From Nitrospiraceae bacterium (GTDB lineage: Bacteria; Nitrospirota; Thermodesulfovibrionia; Thermodesulfovibrionales; Dissulfurispiraceae): DNA of 8,514 bases. The notes under the pieces were generated by a model that had not been told where the DNA came from, searched no databases, and saw only the letters and a program-made list of their open reading frames with translations. A program made the translations under genes and the position numbers. The stretch spans positions 500 to 9,013 of the forward strand of contig PMYY01000224.1 in the NCBI GenBank assembly GCA_003170655.1, read 5' to 3'. Shown here one piece after another: positions 4,822-8,514 of the stretch; the stretch's first letter is position 1; each line of letters begins with the position of its first letter.

Positions 4822-7385
4822 CACTTTTTCTCCGCCCTTTTCTTCAACTCCTTGAGTTTTCGGAGGGCATCCTGCGGCTTCATTGAACTTATGTCAAGAT
4901 TCATCAGCTCGACAGTTATCGGGTCTCCTGTAGAGAAAAGGTCCATCTGCGCAAGTTTAGGGATAAGGGCGTTCGTTTCCTTCTTTTCCAACTTCTCCAG
5001 AATGATCTTCGATTTATCAATGACCTCTTCGGGCAACCCGGCAAGACGGGCCACTTGAATACCATAACTCTTGTCGGCCGGTCCTTTTTCGATCTTTCTC
5101 AGGAAAATCACCTCGTCGCCCCACTCCTTAACCACGACATTGTAGTTCTTTATGCCATCCATATTTAGTACGAGATTAGTCAGCTCATGATAATGTGTTG
5201 CAAAGAGGGTCCGGGCCTTTACTTTTTCGACTATGTGTTCGGCTACAGCCCATGCGATGCTAATGCCGTCGAACGTGCTGGTGCCTCGACCTACTTCATC
5301 GAGCAGGATGAGGCTTTTCTCGGATGCATTGTTCAGGATATTGGACGTTTCGATCATCTCAACCATAAAGGTGCTCTGGCCTTTTGCGATGAAATCGGAG
5401 GCCCCAATCCTGGTGAATATTCTGTCTACTATCCCTATCCGCGCTCTTGAAGCGGGGATAAAGGAGCCCATCTGGGCCATAAGGATAATAAGAGCTACCT
5501 GCCTCATATATGTCGACTTGCCGGCCATGTTGGGACCTGTGATAATCAGGAGCCTATTTTCAGATGAGTCAAGAAGCGTATTGTTCGGGATGAATTTCTC
5601 ATCCATCAGTGAAAGACCATGAACACTTATCAACCTCTCGATCACCGGATGGCGCCCGTCTGTGATCTCGATCAAATCTCCGTCCGATATGGTGGGCTTT
5701 ATATAATCGTATTTTTTTGCCACGGATGCGAGCGCCGAGAAGAAATCTGTGAGCGCAATCGATTCCGCAGTCTCCAGAAGCTTGCCGGAATAGCGCTGAA
5801 GCTTATCAAGTATCCCCTGGAAAATGTCATACTCGAGCTCTTTAAGCTTGTCTTCGGCGCCGAGCACCTTGGTCTCATACTCTTTGAGATCAGATGTTAT
5901 GAAACGCTCGCAATTCGCAAGTGTCTGCTTACGCATATAGTCGGGAGGGGCCAGGTGGAGGTTTGCCTTAGTGATTTCGATGTAATAGCCGAAGACCTTG
6001 TTGAACCCGATCTTGAGGGACGAAATCCCGGTCTTCTGCCTTTCATCAGTCTCCAGACGCGCTATATAATCCTTACCGTGGGTAGATATGTCCCTGAGTT
6101 CGTCGACTTCTTGATTAAAGCCCTTCCTGATGAAACCACCATCTTTGGCACTGGCCGGGGGCATATCGACAATACTCGACAAGATAATGCCCTGGAGTTC
6201 AGCGAATTCCGACATTTTATTGCCGATGTTTTTTATGCTCTCTACAGTCGAATTTGCCAGGGATTTCTTTATTGAGGGCACCAGTTCGAGCGATCCTCTC
6301 AATGCGACCAGGTCTCGAGGTCCAGCCGACCTGGAAATAATCCGAGAGGTCAACCTTTCGACGTCCTGCACCTTTCTTAATGTATAGCGCAATTCCTCGA
6401 AAAGCTCGTAATCCTCGATAATTGCCTCGATTGCCCTCTGTCTCTCGACGATCTCAGACGGTTGGATAAGCGGGTTTGCAATGGCGTTCCGCATAAACCT
6501 GGCGCCCATGGGAGTAAGAGTTTCGTCGAGGACCCAGAGCAAAGACCCTTCGACGGAGCCATCCTTGATATTGTGGACCAGCTCGAGGTTTCTCTTGGTA
6601 GCGGCGTCCAGGAACATGTAGGATGTCTTGATGGGGACAGTTATCTTCTTGAAGGTCAGAACACCCTGAGTCTCTTGCAGATAACTCATTAGGCCACCCG
6701 CCGCAGAGATACCGGCCTGCAAACCCTCGCAGCCGTACCCTTCAAGCGATGCCACTCTGAACTGTTTAAGGAGGTTCCGGTAGGATTCCGTGTAATCAAA
6801 GTAGGTGTCGTCGTAATAGGTGATGTAATAGCCGAGAAATGCCTCTTTATAATAGAGGTTCTCTTTCATGCTTGCTGGGCAGAGTATCTCTCTGGGCTCG
6901 TGTCGGCTGATCTCGTCTTCAACGGGCTTATCCGTCTCATAGACAACGAATTCGCCCGTTGATATATCGGCCACAGTTATCCCGATAGTATTCTGATAAG
7001 GGAATACGCTCATGATATAGGCATTTTCCTTGGGCTGGTCAGGCTGATGGGTGCCCGGAGTAATTACCTTGATAACTTCCCGCTGGACGATTCCCTTTGC
7101 CTGCTTCGGGTCTTCCACCTGCTCGCAAATGGCTACCTTATGCCCTGCCCTGATAAGCTTGGCGACATAGGAATCTGCCGAAAAGTGCGGGATCCCGCAC
7201 ATCGGGATCTGGTCTTCCTTGTTCTTGTCCCGGCTTGTAAGGGCGATCTGGAGGATACGTGAAGCAATTTTTGCATCCTCACCGAACATTTCATAGAAAT
7301 CTCCGAGCCTGAAAAAGACAATCGCGTCCGGATATTGCTCTTTGACACCGAAATATTGCTTCATCAGCGGGGTAAGTTCAGACAT
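4821..7385 (-). CDS. mutS: DNA mismatch repair protein MutS
   Basis: MutS recognises base mismatches and small loops and starts repair with MutL. The 854 residues match bacterial MutS1. Domain I carries the mismatch-wedging F30-Y-E32 motif in GDFYEMF, and connector and lever domains follow. The clamp region (around 455-500) contains IGFNKVFGYYIEITKA. The C-terminal ATPase has Walker A GPNMAGKST (from about 616), IFTRIGASD and STFMVEMIET (about 655-680), Walker B LLDEVGRGTSTFDG (about 695) and ATHYHEL (about 730). QMDLF at 813-817 fits the beta-clamp-binding consensus near the C-terminus. Every catalytic element is present, so it should be active. The ATG at 7385 is preceded by GGAAGG (bases 7399-7394) at suitable spacing and by a TATAAT box. 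First gene of the operon with coaE and ribF. No mutL lies in the window. Confidence 0.98.
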   Translation of the reverse strand: MSELTPLMKQYFGVKEQYPDAIVFFRLGDFYEMFGEDAKIASRILQIALTSRDKNKEDQIPMCGIPHFSADSYVAKLIRAGHKVAICEQVEDPKQAKGIVQREVIKVITPGTHQPDQPKENAYIMSVFPYQNTIGITVADISTGEFVVYETDKPVEDEISRHEPREILCPASMKENLYYKEAFLGYYITYYDDTYFDYTESYRNLLKQFRVASLEGYGCEGLQAGISAAGGLMSYLQETQGVLTFKKITVPIKTSYMFLDAATKRNLELVHNIKDGSVEGSLLWVLDETLTPMGARFMRNAIANPLIQPSEIVERQRAIEAIIEDYELFEELRYTLRKVQDVERLTSRIISRSAGPRDLVALRGSLELVPSIKKSLANSTVESIKNIGNKMSEFAELQGIILSSIVDMPPASAKDGGFIRKGFNQEVDELRDISTHGKDYIARLETDERQKTGISSLKIGFNKVFGYYIEITKANLHLAPPDYMRKQTLANCERFITSDLKEYETKVLGAEDKLKELEYDIFQGILDKLQRYSGKLLETAESIALTDFFSALASVAKKYDYIKPTISDGDLIEITDGRHPVIERLISVHGLSLMDEKFIPNNTLLDSSENRLLIITGPNMAGKSTYMRQVALIILMAQMGSFIPASRARIGIVDRIFTRIGASDFIAKGQSTFMVEMIETSNILNNASEKSLILLDEVGRGTSTFDGISIAWAVAEHIVEKVKARTLFATHYHELTNLVLNMDGIKNYNVVVKEWGDEVIFLRKIEKGPADKSYGIQVARLAGLPEEVIDKSKIILEKLEKKETNALIPKLAQMDLFSTGDPITVELMNLDISSMKPQDALRKLKELKKRAEKK

Positions 7386-7393
7386 TACCTCGA

Positions 7394-7399
7394 CCTTCC
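7394..7399 (-). promoter_or_regulatory. Ribosome binding site of mutS
   Basis: On the minus strand GGAAGG ends eight bases before the mutS ATG. A second purine run, GAGG, lies too close to the start to serve well. This supports the start at 7385 for domain I. Confidence 0.5.
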
Positions 7400-7421
7400 A
7401 ATTCGAATTTTTATCATTTCA

Positions 7422-7427
7422 ATTATA
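7422..7427 (-). promoter_or_regulatory. Probable -10 box of the mutS-coaE-ribF promoter
   Basis: A perfect TATAAT on the minus strand lies 37 bases upstream of the mutS start, giving a predicted leader of about 30 bases. At 16-18 bases further upstream there is only a poor -35 (GCACTC or similar) and no extended -10 TG, so an activator or a weak promoter would be implied. A 15-base palindrome (7475-7489) lies about 50 bases upstream of it. Confidence 0.4.
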
Positions 7428-7474
7428 CTACAGACAGGCCACAGAGTGCTTATATGGGATGATCTGTTAGGCAG

Positions 7475-7489
7475 TAAATCACTGATTTA
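7475..7489. repeat. 15-base perfect palindrome, possible operator
   Basis: TAAATCACTGATTTA has seven-base arms around a central C. Its position upstream of the mutS -10 box would suit a dimeric regulator. No regulator family can be assigned, and palindromes of this size occur by chance in AT-rich DNA. Confidence 0.25.
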
Positions 7490-7818
7490 TGATGAGTTTA
7501 CGCTATCGTAGGAGCGCCATGACGGGGAGATCAAAGATCAGATCGATTCATACTTTTTTTGCCCTAGCCATTGGCGGCATAGTGAACCAAAGCATGGCAT
7601 GTCGCCTAAGACACTTTTAACCACTCCTCAAAATCAACGACTTCAAGCCTGCTTTGGCGCATGACTTTGCAATAAATTGGTGCAAAACGTGCTTAGAAAC
7701 GCGCTGATTATTAATGGATAAGTTAATTTTTTCTTGTAATGCGCCGATATATTAGATAGTCTCCGCTGTAGCTTGATCGTATGTCAAATAGAGCCATCCA
7801 TATGATGAAACGAGCTAA

Positions 7819-7869
7819 TTGACACTCGCACTTTCAATTTGACAATATTGCTGATTTAGCTCACAATAT
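7819..7869 (+). promoter_or_regulatory. Possible promoter/operator of the AAA_14/DUF4143 gene remnant
   Basis: Two exact TTGACA hexamers (7819-7824 and 7839-7844) precede the remnant's start. The first has ACAATA after 17 bases, the second CACAAT after 17 bases, both imperfect -10 boxes. A six-base inverted repeat, ATATTG/CAATAT (7845-7869), overlaps the putative -10 area and ends five bases before the ATG. It could be an operator. Confidence 0.25.
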
Positions 7870-7873
7870 CAGA

Positions 7874-8514
7874 ATGATGCAAAGGCATCTCAGTTAAAAA
7901 CTGAAAGCACTTTCTGTAAAATTCCCTGTGATTCTCCTAACCGGTCCTCGACAGGCTGGAAAGACTACGCTTGCCAAGTATTTGTTCCACTAGGCTATTG
8001 ATGCGGGCATTACACATTCGACCGTTAAGAAATGGCTTTCTGTGCTTCAAGCCGGTTTTTTGGTGCAGCTATTGCCACCTCATCACGCTAACTTTGCTAA
8101 ACGTCTTGTAAAAACGCCCAAGTTGTTTTTCCTGGATACGGGTCTGCTTTGCTATTTACTCGGTATTCGCTCCGCAGATATGCTTGAGACGCATCCGCTA
8201 AGAGGCTCTATATTTGAGACTTTGATTGTGTCCGAAATGATCAAGTCATTCACAAATGCGGGAGAGGTACCGCCTCTGTATTTTTGGCGTGATCGAACAG
8301 GGCACGAAGTAGACGTTATTATTGATGCTGGGATCGAACTTATCCCCGTTGAGATTAAAACGGGAGCAACTGTAGCTTCTTCATTCTTTGATGGTCTCCG
8401 CTTGTTTGGCAAACTTGGTAAGCCCGCATCATCTAGTGGAGTGGTTGTCCACGGCGGCAGTAGCGCAGCTCATGAAATCTCCTGGGCGCGGATACTCGTT
8501 TTTTCAAAGCCGAG
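7874..8514 (+). pseudogene. Broken AAA_14 / DUF4143 ATPase gene, cut by window edge
   Basis: All recognisable parts lie in one frame. MMQRHLS (from 7874) is a typical family N-terminus, but a TAA stop follows at 7895-7897. The frame resumes KLKALSVKFPVILLTGPRQAGKTT, an AAA_14 P-loop, then meets TAG at 7991-7993. It continues at once with AIDAGITHSTVKKWLSVLQ and the DUF4143 domain: KRLVKTPKLFFLDTGLLCYL, RGSIFETLIVSEMIK, LYFWRDRTGHEVDVIID and IPVEIKTGAT. That last block is the nuclease-like E/D...ExK-type core seen in this family. Intact relatives are near 400 residues. Here roughly 170 residues between P-loop and DUF4143, including Walker B, are missing. Such ATPases are common, often strain-variable genes of uncertain function. 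With two stops and an internal deletion this copy should be inactive. The 3' end lies outside the window. Confidence 0.85.

Larger units (their letters stand above)
7428..7873. other. Intergenic region without a recognisable gene
   Basis: Neither strand holds a convincing coding region. A minus-strand tail around 7615-7690 (ending EEWLKVS) is too short to assign. Visible structure: a 15-base palindrome at 7475-7489, three GATC sites close together (7529, 7536, 7541), an inverted repeat TTTGCA/TGCAAA (7666-7671 and 7681-7686), two TTGACA boxes 20 bases apart (7819 and 7839), and an inverted repeat ATATTG/CAATAT (7845-7850 and 7864-7869). The sequence is AT-rich and looks like unselected or decayed DNA between the operon promoter and the ATPase relic. 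Confidence 0.5.

Noticed and set aside
5619..6275. A 218-codon plus-strand frame inside mutS
   Set aside because: It is antisense to the conserved MutS core. Its open state follows from MutS codon use, and its protein has no recognisable motif.
7666..7686. TTTGCA/TGCAAA inverted repeat as an NtrC-type enhancer site
   Set aside because: It only partly matches the NtrC consensus, no sigma-54 promoter (GG-N10-GC) is evident nearby, and no gene downstream would explain it.
7615..7690. Minus-strand tail reading RLEVVDFEEWLKVS as a gene remnant
   Set aside because: Only about 24 codons are open between stops and I recognise no family.
1..8514. CRISPR arrays, tRNA and rRNA genes
   Set aside because: No regularly spaced direct repeats, tRNA cloverleaf or rRNA-like stretch was found on either strand by eye.

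Overview
The window looks like a chromosomal segment of a mid-GC bacterium: a compact housekeeping core flanked on both sides by decayed or mobile DNA. No taxon-specific marker is present. The protein style would fit an uncultivated Nitrospirota- or deltaproteobacteria-like lineage, but that is a guess from general appearance and not an identification.

Left flank (1-1278). The first 223 bases hold, on the minus strand, the N-terminal part of an IS200/IS605-type TnpB gene that runs off the window. It is preceded by what looks like the element's left end: a TTGAC motif and a subterminal imperfect hairpin. Next come a short minus-strand relic carrying a PilZ-like DxSxxG signature, a gap, and an intact small PilZ-domain gene (749-1096, +) with a strong ribosome binding site. 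Between that gene and priA sits a hairpin-rich stretch that looks like a solitary IS200/IS605 right end (omega-RNA-like scaffold ending in TCAA).

Core (1279-7385). A priA-family gene (+) converges on a three-gene minus-strand operon, mutS-coaE-ribF. The operon genes overlap or touch (TGATG at mutS/coaE, 14 nt at coaE/ribF), so they are probably co-transcribed and translationally coupled. MutS (mismatch repair), CoaE (last step of CoA synthesis) and RibF (FMN/FAD synthesis) all keep their catalytic motifs. PriA does not. It is a full-length, uninterrupted reading frame that keeps the DNA-binding, zinc and C-terminal parts of the family, but the Walker A lysine, the DEAH-box aspartate, motif V and the motif VI arginines are all replaced. 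It is therefore best read as a helicase-dead, scaffold-type PriA, and it is the most interesting item here.

Right flank (7386-8514). About 490 bases without a recognisable gene contain the probable mutS promoter and several inverted repeats. They are followed by a broken AAA_14/DUF4143 ATPase gene (+). Its N-terminus, P-loop and DUF4143 domain are all in one frame, but two stop codons interrupt it and the middle third or so is missing. It runs off the right edge.
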